NCBI RefSeq assembly: GCF_002479495.1
Contig: NZ_DLNQ01000009.1
Location: 1-26,907 of the forward strand
Length of the DNA: 26,907 nucleotides
DNA from: Brevundimonas sp. UBA7506
GTDB taxonomy: Bacteria > Pseudomonadota > Alphaproteobacteria > Caulobacterales > Caulobacteraceae
Direction: 5' to 3'
The notes under the pieces were generated by a model, which saw nothing but the letters and a program-made list of their open reading frames with translations, did not search any database and was not told the DNA's origin. Position numbers and translations under genes: made by a program. Below, one piece after another: positions 15,982 to 23,154 of this stretch (positions are counted from its first letter, which is position 1; every line of letters starts with the position of its first letter).

Positions 15982-17646
15982 TCAGCCGCCGCGCAGGTCC
16001 GTGATCGTCCGACCTGGCGCGATCTGCTCGGCGTCAGTGATCAGGTGGATCAACGCCGGACGGCCGCCCGCCGCCGCTTCGCGCGCCGCCGCCAGGGCCG
16101 CCGGGAAGTCTGCGGTCGCCTCGCAACGCACGGCGAAGGCGCCGAAGGCCTCGGCGTACTTCACGAAGTCCGGGTTCTTCAGGTCGGTGGCGATGACGCG
16201 GGCGGGATATTCCCGCTCCTGGTGCATTCGGATGGTGCCGAAGGTGCCGTTGTCCACGACCACCACGATGACGCCGAGGCCGTACTGGGCGGCGGTGGCC
16301 ATCTCGTTGGCGCTCATCATGAAGTCGCCGTCGCCGGCGATGCAGACCACCTCGCGCGAGGGCAGGGTCGCCTTGGCGCCCAGGGCCGCATGATAGCCGT
16401 AGCCCATGGCGCCCGAGGTCGGGGCCAGCTGGGTGCGACGGGCCTGATGGCGGTGGAAGCGGTGCAGCCAGGCGGCGAAATTGCCCGCCCCATTGGTCAG
16501 GATGGCGTCCTCCGGCAGGGCCTGCGCCAGATGGGCGATGACCTCGCTCATATTGACCGCGCTCTTCACCTCGATGGGCGAGGAGAAGGCGATGAAGTCG
16601 GCGTGGGCGGCGGCGCCCTGCTCGCTCCAGGTCCGGCCCGGTTCGATGCTCGACAGGGCCAGGGCCGCCAGCGAATTGTCAGAGGCGGCCGACAGGCTCG
16701 GCGCCCAGACGCGGCCGAGTTCCTCTGCCCCCGGATGGACATGGATCAGGGTGTCAACCGTCTTCGTCCGGTCCAGCAGGGTATAGCCTTGGGTCGGATT
16801 CTCGCCCATGCGCGCGCCGATCACCAGCAGCAGGTCTGCCTCCTTGACCCGCGCGATCAGCTTGGGGTTCGGGCCCAGGCCGAGGTCGCCCGCATAGCCC
16901 GGATGATCGTTGCGGATCAGATCCTTGCGGCGGAAGGACAGGGCGACGGGCAGGCCCAGACGCTCGGCCCAGCTCGAAATCGCGTCGGTGGCGGCGTCGG
17001 TCCAACCCGAACCGCCGAGGATCAGCACGGGGCGTTCGGCGCGCGACAGGCGTTCGCGTACCTGTTCGACGAAGGCCGGGTCCAGTGCCGCCTTGGCGGC
17101 GACGACGGGGCGCACCGGGGCGGGGCCGCCGTGGTCGTGCAAAATGTTCTCGGGTAGGGCCACAACGACCGGCCCCATGCGTCCCTGCAGGGCGGTGGCG
17201 AAGGCGCGCTCCACGATCTCGACGGTGCGCTCCGGGCTTTCAATCTCGGTCGCCCACTTGGCCAGTCCGCCGAAGACCTCGCGGTAGTCGACCTCCTGGA
17301 AGGCGCCGCGGCCGCGGTCGGTCAGGGCGATCTGGCCGACGAACAGGATCATCGGCGTGGAGTCCTGATGCGCCGTATGCACGCCGATCGAGGCATGGGT
17401 CGCGCCCGGTCCGCGCGTGACCATGCAAACGCCCGGCTTGCCGGTCAGCTTGCCATAGGCCTCGGCCATGTTGGCGGCGCCGGCCTCGTGACGGCAGACG
17501 ATGACCTCGATCCGGTCCCGCACGTCGGCCAGGGCGTCGAGCACGGCCAGATAGCTTTCGCCCGGCACGCAGAAAACCTTGTCGATCCCGTTCATCACGA
17601 GGGTGTCGACCAGACGGCGGGCGGCGGTGTCGAAAGCTTGCGTCAT
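15982..17646 (-). CDS. Thiamine diphosphate-dependent enzyme, acetolactate synthase-like
   Basis: 554 aa from the ATG at 17646; a TTG 18 codons earlier is less likely because the conserved fold starts right after this Met. All three domains of the acetolactate synthase/benzoylformate decarboxylase superfamily are present. The pyrimidine domain begins GIDKVFCVPGESYLAVLDAL and has catalytic Glu54 in CRHEAGAANMAEAYGKLTGK. The central domain has PVLILGGSGW. The ThDP/Mg domain has GDGDFMMSANEMATA (438-452) with DNGTFG. The enzyme would act on a 2-keto acid, but the substrate is not clear. No ilvN regulatory subunit is adjacent, so true branched-chain synthesis is doubtful. It reads toward DUF885 and is divergent from the entericidin gene. 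Confidence 0.85.
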   Translation of the reverse strand: MTQAFDTAARRLVDTLVMNGIDKVFCVPGESYLAVLDALADVRDRIEVIVCRHEAGAANMAEAYGKLTGKPGVCMVTRGPGATHASIGVHTAHQDSTPMILFVGQIALTDRGRGAFQEVDYREVFGGLAKWATEIESPERTVEIVERAFATALQGRMGPVVVALPENILHDHGGPAPVRPVVAAKAALDPAFVEQVRERLSRAERPVLILGGSGWTDAATDAISSWAERLGLPVALSFRRKDLIRNDHPGYAGDLGLGPNPKLIARVKEADLLLVIGARMGENPTQGYTLLDRTKTVDTLIHVHPGAEELGRVWAPSLSAASDNSLAALALSSIEPGRTWSEQGAAAHADFIAFSSPIEVKSAVNMSEVIAHLAQALPEDAILTNGAGNFAAWLHRFHRHQARRTQLAPTSGAMGYGYHAALGAKATLPSREVVCIAGDGDFMMSANEMATAAQYGLGVIVVVVDNGTFGTIRMHQEREYPARVIATDLKNPDFVKYAEAFGAFAVRCEATADFPAALAAAREAAAGGRPALIHLITDAEQIAPGRTITDLRGG

Positions 17647-17746
17647 GGTTTCGCCGTTAGCAGATTGAAGGATGAATTGGCCATGCAACCTTATGGCCAA
17701 GCTTCACGTTGAAGCGCTCATTCGTCTCATCTTCGGGGAAATCATC

Positions 17747-17884
17747 ATGCGCAAGCTCATCGTTCTCGGCGTCATCGCCGCCGCCTTGACCACCGCCGCC
17801 TGCAACACCGTCGCCGGCGTCGGCCGTGATCTGGAAGCCGCCGGCCAGGCCGTGACCTCGAGCTCCAACTCGGCCCGCAACTAG
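17747..17884 (+). CDS. Entericidin A/B family lipoprotein
   Basis: 45 aa. Leader MRKLIVLGVIAAALTTAAC with lipobox and Cys19; the mature NTVAGVGRDLEAAGQAVTSS is the entericidin pattern (NTxxGxGxDxxxxGxAI). Small membrane lipoproteins of this type are tied to stress and lysis control in E. coli, but in alphaproteobacteria they occur singly and their role is not settled. GGGGAAA before the ATG supports the start. The 100-bp gap to the divergent ThDP gene must hold both promoters. Confidence 0.88.
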   Translation: MRKLIVLGVIAAALTTAACNTVAGVGRDLEAAGQAVTSSSNSARN

Positions 17885-17982
17885 GGCCGACTCCCCGGCG
17901 ACGGCGTTACGATCGTTTGCGATGCCGCCACAAAAGCGTAGCCTCCCTCCCTCAGACTGCCTACTTCAATCGGAGGACGACC

Positions 17983-18387
17983 ATGGGACTTCTGGATAAC
18001 GTGCTGGGCGGCCTCGGCGACGACGCCGCAGGCGGGCTGTCGGACCTGCTCAAGGGTCAGGGCGGAGTCGCCGGCCTGGCCGAGAAGTTCGGTCAGAACG
18101 GTCTCGGCGACGTGGCGGCCTCGTGGATCGGCAAGGGCGGCAACGCCGCGATCTCACCGGAGCAGATCGCTTCTGTGCTCGGCTCGGGGCCCATCGCCGA
18201 CTTCGCCGCCAAGCTGGGCGTTTCACCGGAACAGGCCAGCGAGACCCTGGCGGGCCTGTTGCCTGAAGCTGTCGACCGCCTGACGCCGGGCGGTTCGGCC
18301 GATGGCGCCGACGACCTGCTGGGCGGACTGCTGAACAACCTGCCGGGCGGCCTTGGCGACGCCCTGGGCGGCCTGTTCAAACGCTAG
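17983..18387 (+). CDS. YidB-family (DUF937) protein
   Basis: 134 aa, very rich in Gly, Leu, Ala and Asp. Starts MGLLDNVLGGLGDDAAGGLS, and later has the YidB core: GLAEKFGQNGLGDVAASWIG, ISPEQIASVLGSGPIADFAAK and GVSPEQASETLAGLLPEAVDRLTPGG. No signal peptide or strong membrane helix; the glycine-leucine ends look amphipathic. Family function is unknown. The start was set by GGAGG 8 bases before the ATG (17983). Its stop is two bases from the end of the convergent truA gene, leaving no room for a terminator. Confidence 0.85.
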   Translation: MGLLDNVLGGLGDDAAGGLSDLLKGQGGVAGLAEKFGQNGLGDVAASWIGKGGNAAISPEQIASVLGSGPIADFAAKLGVSPEQASETLAGLLPEAVDRLTPGGSADGADDLLGGLLNNLPGGLGDALGGLFKR

Positions 18388-18389
18388 AC

Positions 18390-19139
18390 CTAGGCCTCGG
18401 CCTCATAGGTGACGCCCGTCAGATAGAGCCCGTCTGACGGCGCCACCGGGCCGCAGCGCGCGCGGTCCTTGGCCTCAAGCGCATCGGCCAGATCGGCCAC
18501 GGCCCAGCGACCCAGACCGACCTCGGCCAGACTGCCGGCCATTGAACGCACTTGCCGATGCAGGAAGCTGCGCGCCTCGAACACCAGATGCACCTCTTCG
18601 CCGACTCTGGCGACGCGGGCGACGTCCAGAGTCTTCACCGGACTGGCCGACTGGCACTGGGCGTCGCGGAAGGTGGTGAAGTCGTGCAGGCCGATCAGCG
18701 CTTGCGCCGCCGCGTGCATGGCCTCTGCGTCCAGCGGCTTCTTGACGTGCCAGACCCGGCCTCGGTCCAGAGCGGGACGACCCGGCCGGTTGAGGATGCG
18801 GTAGAGGTATTTGCGCCCGTTGGCGGTGAAGCGGGCGTGCCAGTCGTCGCTGACAGGGGCGCAGTCGAGCACCGCCACCGCCTCATGCATCAGGTGGGCG
18901 TTGAGCGCGTTCATCACCGTCCGCGCCGGCCAGTCCTTGTCCAGATCGACATGACAGGTCTGGCCCGTGGCGTGGACGCCCGTGTCGGTGCGCCCGGCGG
19001 CGGCGATGCGCACGGTTTGACCGCTGAAGGCCGTCACCGCCGTCTCGATGGCGCCCTGCACCGTCGGCTGACCGGCCTGGGCCTGAAAGCCGTTGTAGGC
19101 CGAGCCGTCGTACTCGACGGTAAAACGGTAGCGGGGCAT
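18390..19139 (-). CDS. truA: tRNA pseudouridine38-40 synthase
   Basis: 249 aa. TruA converts U38-U40 in tRNA anticodon arms to pseudouridine. The catalytic Asp52 lies in AAGRTDTGVHATGQ. Other signatures are YRFTVEYDGSAYNGFQAQ at the start, HARFTANGRKYLYRI, DFTTFRDAQCQSASPVKTL and EARSFLHRQVRSMAGSL. Its ATG overlaps the fmt stop as TGATG, so it is translated in coupling with fmt. Last gene of the def-fmt-truA operon. Confidence 0.97.
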   Translation of the reverse strand: MPRYRFTVEYDGSAYNGFQAQAGQPTVQGAIETAVTAFSGQTVRIAAAGRTDTGVHATGQTCHVDLDKDWPARTVMNALNAHLMHEAVAVLDCAPVSDDWHARFTANGRKYLYRILNRPGRPALDRGRVWHVKKPLDAEAMHAAAQALIGLHDFTTFRDAQCQSASPVKTLDVARVARVGEEVHLVFEARSFLHRQVRSMAGSLAEVGLGRWAVADLADALEAKDRARCGPVAPSDGLYLTGVTYEAEA

Positions 19140-20062
19140 CAGCCCAAAACCACCCCGGCGGGAACCGCGAAACCGCGCAGCATCTCTTCCGCCGACTGCG
19201 CCGCCTTGCCGGGGCGCTGCACGCGGCTCAGGCGCACCGCGCCGGTTCCGCAGGCCACCGTCAGGGCGTCGTCCAGAACCTGACCTGGCGTGCCCTGCCC
19301 GTCAGCCATCGCCGACATCAGGGCCTTGATGCGCACCGGCTCGCCGTCCGCCTCGACCTCGAACCAGGCGCCGGGGAAGGGCGACAGGCCGCGAATATGG
19401 GCGTCCACCTCGACGGCGGGGCGGGTCCAGTCGATGCGGGCCTCGGCGGGCGTGATCTTCTTGGCGTAGGTGGTTTCGCCGACCTGCTCGGTCTCGGTGA
19501 AACCGCCGCGCTCAATGGCGGCGAGCGCCCGCGGCCACAGGGCGGCGCCCAGGTGGGCCATGCGCTCGGTCAGGCTGGCGGCGGTGTCGTCGGGATAGAT
19601 GTCCATGACCTCGGACAGGATGATGGCGCCTTCGTCCAGGCCCTCGCTCATCCGCATGATCTGGGCGCCGGTCTGACGGTCGCCGGCCATGATGGCGCGC
19701 TGGATCGGCGCGGCCCCGCGCCAGCGCGGCAGCAGCGAGCCGTGCAGGTTGAAGCAGCCCAGACGCGGGGCCTCCAGCACTTCAGGCTTGAGGATCTGGC
19801 CGTAGGCGACGACGCAGGCGGCGTCGAGATCGAGGCTGCGGAACGTGTCGATGGCCTCGGCGGCCTTCATGCTCTCGGGCGTGAAGACGGGCAGGCCCAT
19901 GGCCTCGGCGAAGGCGTGAACCGGCGACGGCGTCAGCTTCTGGCCCCGGCCCTTGGGGCGCGGCGGTTGCGAATAGACGGCGACGATCTCGTGTCCCGAG
20001 GCGATCAGCTCGGCCAGCGACGGCACGGCGAAGTCGGGGGTTCCCATGAAGGCTAGGCGCAT
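19139..20062 (-). CDS. fmt: Methionyl-tRNA formyltransferase
   Basis: 307 aa from ATG 20062. Fmt formylates initiator Met-tRNA using 10-formyl-tetrahydrofolate. The start [19 protein letters not shown], the [16 protein letters not shown] loop (34-48), and catalytic N105, H107 and D143 (in [20 protein letters not shown] and GLDEGAI) are all present. A GTG two codons earlier is possible, but AAAGG is better spaced for the ATG. The gene lies 27 bases after the small membrane gene and overlaps truA by one base. With peptide deformylase upstream, this groups the adding and removing steps of N-formyl-Met. Confidence 0.97.
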   Translation of the reverse strand: MRLAFMGTPDFAVPSLAELIASGHEIVAVYSQPPRPKGRGQKLTPSPVHAFAEAMGLPVFTPESMKAAEAIDTFRSLDLDAACVVAYGQILKPEVLEAPRLGCFNLHGSLLPRWRGAAPIQRAIMAGDRQTGAQIMRMSEGLDEGAIILSEVMDIYPDDTAASLTERMAHLGAALWPRALAAIERGGFTETEQVGETTYAKKITPAEARIDWTRPAVEVDAHIRGLSPFPGAWFEVEADGEPVRIKALMSAMADGQGTPGQVLDDALTVACGTGAVRLSRVQRPGKAAQSAEEMLRGFAVPAGVVLG

Positions 20063-20089
20063 GGCCACGCCTTTAGACCGTGGGGCCGA

Positions 20090-20305
20090 TTACATCCAGC
20101 GCGTATAGACGCCGCCGCCCTCGTCCCATTCGCCGCCTGCGTCGAGCGCGTCGTCGAAATCGAGCAGGCGGTCCAGCAGCAGGCCCGCCACCACGCCGAC
20201 GGCGGCGACGGCGACGATGGTGGCCAGGCTGGCGGCGCCGACCTTCTGATTGCGGGTCATGCGGCGACGGCCGCGCGGATCGATGATCGTGGTCTTGCGG
20301 GCCAT
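20090..20305 (-). CDS. Small single-helix membrane protein between def and fmt
   Basis: 71 aa, not recognised. It has a basic N-terminus ([21 protein letters not shown]), one membrane helix (about 23-46, AASLATIVAVAAVGVVAGLL) and an acidic tail (DFDDALDAGGEWDEGGG) ending in VYTRWM. Charge pattern suggests the N-terminus is in the cytoplasm. Its ATG overlaps the def stop as TGATG and fmt follows 27 bases later, so it is translated from the same mRNA. High third-position GC and tight packing argue that it is a real gene. Its job is unknown. Confidence 0.75.
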   Translation of the reverse strand: MARKTTIIDPRGRRRMTRNQKVGAASLATIVAVAAVGVVAGLLLDRLLDFDDALDAGGEWDEGGGVYTRWM

Positions 20306-20877
20306 CAGGCGGCGAGCCTTGCGTTCTTCTTGACCTTGGCGACGGCCCGTTCGCGACGCAGACGCGACAGGTGGTCGATGAACAGGACGCCGTTCAGGTG
20401 ATCCAGTTCGTGCTGGAAGCAGACGGCGTAGAGACCTTCGATCTCTTCCTCGATCTGCTCGCCGGCATAGTTCAGGTAGCGGACGCGGATGCGAGCGGGG
20501 CGTTCGACGGCGTCGAAATATTCCGGCACCGAGAGGCAGCCTTCCTCGTAGGAGAAGAGCTCGTCCGAGGCCCAGATCACTTCAGGGTTGACGAAGTAAC
20601 GGGGGTTGCGGCGCGCCAGGGCGTCTTCCTCGGTTTCCGGTTCGTCCGGCTGCCCCTCAACGACCTTGTCGCCGAGGTCCATCACCACGACGCGTTTCAG
20701 CTCGCCGATCTGGGCGGCGGCCAGACCGATGCCCGGCGCGGCGTACATGGTCTCCAGCATGTCGTCCATGAGGGCGCGCAGCTCGTCGGTCACGCCGCCC
20801 TCGACGGGCGGGGAGACGGCCTTGAGGATCGCCAGGTCGGCGGCGTTATCGATGGTCAGGATGCGACGAATAGCCAT
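20305..20877 (-). CDS. def: Peptide deformylase
   Basis: 190 aa. Removes the N-formyl group from new proteins using a bound metal (Fe2+ in most bacteria). All three motifs are intact: [10 protein letters not shown] (49-58), EEGCLSVPE (111-119) with ligand Cys114, and QHELDHLNG (155-163) with H156, E157 and H160. An acidic insert of about 20 residues (72-92, [17 protein letters not shown]) lies before the FVNPEV strand, longer than in E. coli but not near the active site. First gene of a def, small membrane protein, fmt, truA operon; promoter expected in 20878-20958. Confidence 0.97.
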   Translation of the reverse strand: MAIRRILTIDNAADLAILKAVSPPVEGGVTDELRALMDDMLETMYAAPGIGLAAAQIGELKRVVVMDLGDKVVEGQPDEPETEEDALARRNPRYFVNPEVIWASDELFSYEEGCLSVPEYFDAVERPARIRVRYLNYAGEQIEEEIEGLYAVCFQHELDHLNGVLFIDHLSRLRRERAVAKVKKNARLAA

Positions 20878-20958
20878 GGCCCGCAGGTAGGGTGCGGGCG
20901 GCCCAACGTCAAGAATTTCCGAGTGCGGCGCTTGGTCTTGCGCGTGCGATAGGTGGTT

Positions 20959-21231
20959 TCAACCAGCCGAGGCCATGGCGATCCCGGCGACCTGCATGAT
21001 CGTCCAGACCGCCCCGCCGATCGCAAGCAGACCCCCCGCGCCGGCCGCCTTCAGCCGCGCCCGGCACAGGCCTTCGAACCGCTCAGGATCGACCGCACGC
21101 TCGATACGGCGCGCGGCGTGTCCCTTGCTGCGGATCACGCCGGTCTGGCGCGCCTTGAGCAGGGGCAGCAGCTCCCGCAGCATCAGGAACAGCCCGCCGA
21201 GAAAGGCCCCGATCCCCGCCAAGGTCCACAT
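20959..21231 (-). CDS. Small two-helix membrane protein, unknown function
   Basis: 90 aa, not recognised. One membrane segment at each end (about 3-19 and 64-86) flanks a basic soluble middle (KARQTGVIRSKGHAARRIERAVDPERFEGL), which would place the loop in the cytoplasm. The ATG at 21231 was chosen because GGAGG sits 6 bases upstream; a TTG two codons earlier is the alternative. The ribosome site is part of a hairpin that fills the gap to the thioesterase gene upstream. Confidence 0.7.
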   Translation of the reverse strand: MWTLAGIGAFLGGLFLMLRELLPLLKARQTGVIRSKGHAARRIERAVDPERFEGLCRARLKAAGAGGLLAIGGAVWTIMQVAGIAMASAG

Positions 21232-21269
21232 GTTCAACCTCCAAGCCTCGCCCGAGGCGAAGGCTGAAC
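21232..21269 (-). promoter_or_regulatory. Two-part hairpin covering a ribosome binding site
   Basis: Read on the minus strand, GTTCAGCCT (21269-21261) pairs with AGGTTGAAC (21240-21232; nine pairs including one G-U), enclosing GCCTC/GAGGC. The 3' arm contains most of the GGAGG that serves the ATG at 21231. It begins 10 bases after the thioesterase stop. It could act as a terminator for that gene, as a translation switch, or both. Confidence 0.45.
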
Positions 21270-21279
21270 CTTGTTACGC

Positions 21280-21702
21280 CTAGGCCTTGCTGTCCAGCAC
21301 CGGCGGCAGCGGACGCGGCTTGCGGTCCTCGTCGATGGCCACATAGGTGAAGACGCCCTCGGTCACGCGCACCGAGCGGGCCTCGGCCTCGCCGCGCGAG
21401 CGCTTCCAGACCTCGACATGGACGCGGATCGAGGTGCGGCCGGTGTGGATCACCTTGGCGTAGGTCGAGACCTCGTCGCCGACCGAAACCGGCTGGTGAA
21501 AGACCATGCCGTCCAGGGCCACGGTGGCGCAGCGGCCGTTGGCGCGCTCGAAGGCCGGGGTGGCGCCGGCGAGGTCCATCTGGGCCAGCAGCCAGCCGCC
21601 GAAGATGTCGCCCTCGGGGTTGGTGTCGGCGGGCATGGCGATGACGCGGCCGACGGGCTGGCCTTCGGGCAGGAGGACGGGGGTCTGTTCGGCGTCGGTC
21701 AC
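21280..21702 (-). CDS. Acyl-CoA thioesterase, YciA-like hotdog fold
   Basis: 140 aa, typical length. It hydrolyses acyl-CoA to free acid and CoA in the cytoplasm. The key block NPEGDIFGGWLLAQMDLAG (28-46) contains the catalytic Asp43, followed by TVALDGMVFHQPVSVGDEV and TSIRVHVEVWKRS, which match YciA/BFIT-type proteins. The start is GTG with AAGG upstream; no in-frame ATG lies before the conserved region. Chain-length preference cannot be read. Downstream is a hairpin and a small membrane protein; upstream is a divided 67-bp gap to the patatin gene on the same strand. Confidence 0.9.
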   Translation of the reverse strand: MTDAEQTPVLLPEGQPVGRVIAMPADTNPEGDIFGGWLLAQMDLAGATPAFERANGRCATVALDGMVFHQPVSVGDEVSTYAKVIHTGRTSIRVHVEVWKRSRGEAEARSVRVTEGVFTYVAIDEDRKPRPLPPVLDSKA

Positions 21703-21769
21703 GTTCAGGGCCTTGAAAGTCTAGGGGAGGACTTCTCCATGCGCCTCGCCTTGGACCGCATCAAGGCCC

Positions 21770-22927
21770 CTATCCGCGCGGCCGCAGCCGATCCAGCAGC
21801 CCCTGCAGTCCGTGCCGTTCGGCCACCGGCGAGCGCCACAGCTCCCCGGCCCGCGCCCGTGCGCGCGCGGCGTCGAACAAACGCTTCATCGTCGCCGTAT
21901 CGAAGCTCAGCATCCCGCCCTGATCCGGCGCATCGGGGATGGAGGCGACGCTGATCGGCAGGCCCTGGGCCGCGCAGAAGGTCGTCGCCGTCCCCAGGGC
22001 CTGGCGATAGGAAAACCGCAGCATGGCGTCAAAGCTGCGGGTCAGGATGGCGGCCATGTTTGGCGCGGTGGTGCGCGGCTCGGGCTCCAGCACGGTGTTG
22101 ACCAGGACATAGGCCCGCCCGCCGTGCAGCCGCCGGCCCAGCCGGTTCCAGCGCAGCAGGCCCTCGGGCATCAGGAACAGGGGGGCGGCGACGCCGCCGT
22201 CGACGTGCATCTCCTCGAAGCTCTCGCCATCGACCTCGCAGCGAATGCGGCGCGGCGGAAACAGGCCCGGCAGGCTGGCCGAGGCGGCCAGGACCTCGCG
22301 AAACAGAGACACCGCCTCGTCGCCGCCATGCGCGGCGATCGCCCCCATGTCCCAGATGCAGGCCCGCTGGCTGTCCAGATCAGTCGTCGCCACCAGCAGG
22401 CGCCGCCCGCGCGCGTGCTCGGCCGCCACGGCGTCGATCAGGGCCTCGTCGACAAAGGGGTGGATCAAGGCGTCCAGGGCCTCGCCCCGGAACAGCCCGC
22501 CGGTGAAGGTCGAAGCCAGCCGGCGCAGGCTCAGCAGATCGGCGGCGTGGCCCCCGACATAGGCGTCGGCCAAGCGCTCGTCCCAGGCCGGTCCTAGGAA
22601 GGCGAAGGGAGCGATCAGGGCGCCGGTGCTGACCCCGGTGACCAGGGCGAACGCGGGCCGCGCTCCGGCCTCGGTCAGCCCGACCAGGGCCCCCGCGCCA
22701 TAAGCCCCGCCCGCTGCGCCGCCGGAAATGGCCAGCATGTCGAACCGCCCGGACGCCCAGCCGGAACGCGGCAACGACAGGCGGTCCGCGGCCGCCTCCA
22801 GCGAGGCCTCGGCCTGCTCAACGCTCAGACGGATGTCGGAAAACCCCTGGATCCTCCCGAGGCCGGGAGGCGGCGCGGGCAGGCGGCCTCTGCGCGGACG
22901 TCGAACGGGAGGAGGGGCGTCGCTCAC
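21770..22927 (-). CDS. Patatin-like phospholipase
   Basis: 385 aa. A Pro/Arg-rich N-terminus (1-25) without a signal peptide precedes the patatin domain. The oxyanion loop is SGGAAGGAYGAG (68-79), the nucleophile Ser100 lies in GVSTG, and the dyad Asp243 is in HVDGG. The Ser-Asp dyad is complete, so an active lipid acyl hydrolase is expected. The start is GTG with AAGGGG immediately upstream, and there is no in-frame Met until residue 64, inside the domain. It is divergent from the TonB receptor gene. Lipid substrate and cellular target are unknown; cytoplasmic location is inferred from the lack of a leader. Confidence 0.87.
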   Translation of the reverse strand: MSDAPPPVRRPRRGRLPAPPPGLGRIQGFSDIRLSVEQAEASLEAAADRLSLPRSGWASGRFDMLAISGGAAGGAYGAGALVGLTEAGARPAFALVTGVSTGALIAPFAFLGPAWDERLADAYVGGHAADLLSLRRLASTFTGGLFRGEALDALIHPFVDEALIDAVAAEHARGRRLLVATTDLDSQRACIWDMGAIAAHGGDEAVSLFREVLAASASLPGLFPPRRIRCEVDGESFEEMHVDGGVAAPLFLMPEGLLRWNRLGRRLHGGRAYVLVNTVLEPEPRTTAPNMAAILTRSFDAMLRFSYRQALGTATTFCAAQGLPISVASIPDAPDQGGMLSFDTATMKRLFDAARARARAGELWRSPVAERHGLQGLLDRLRPRG

Positions 22928-23005
22928 GCCCCTTCATCGACCGCTGCGCGGTCGGCGTCAAACAACGGCGACCACGATCACGGTGGAGGCAATTTCACGG
23001 ACTGG

Positions 23006-23031
23006 CGAAATGTGACGAAACTGTAGCGAAA
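23006..23031 (+). promoter_or_regulatory. Three phased CGAAA repeats upstream of the TonB receptor
   Basis: CGAAA occurs at 23006-23010, 23016-23020 and 23027-23031, with 10- and 11-base spacing, so all three lie on one face of the helix. The site is about 125 bases before the receptor start and about 80 bases from the divergent patatin start. It looks like an operator for a regulator that binds tandem half-sites. No specific factor is assigned. Confidence 0.35.
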
Positions 23032-23154
23032 AAGGCGCGCCCGAATGACAAACAAGGCTTTCTCGCGTCAAAAATATTGCCGCTCGATCCGAGAACGACG
23101 ATGAAGCGGCCTAACCAACCGTTCACTCCTGAACGTTTGGGGGGGAATAGACCA

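Noticed and set aside
15796..17157. Plus-strand open frame opposite the ThDP enzyme
   Set aside because: Shadow translation; the minus-strand gene carries all cofactor motifs.
15982..17646. Assignment as the biosynthetic acetolactate synthase IlvB
   Set aside because: No regulatory subunit gene adjoins and the gene stands next to a peptidase-like gene; superfamily membership is clear but not the substrate.
17647..17700. Extended N-terminus of the ThDP enzyme from a TTG
   Set aside because: The added 18 residues have no family counterpart and the ATG at 17646 lies directly before the conserved domain.
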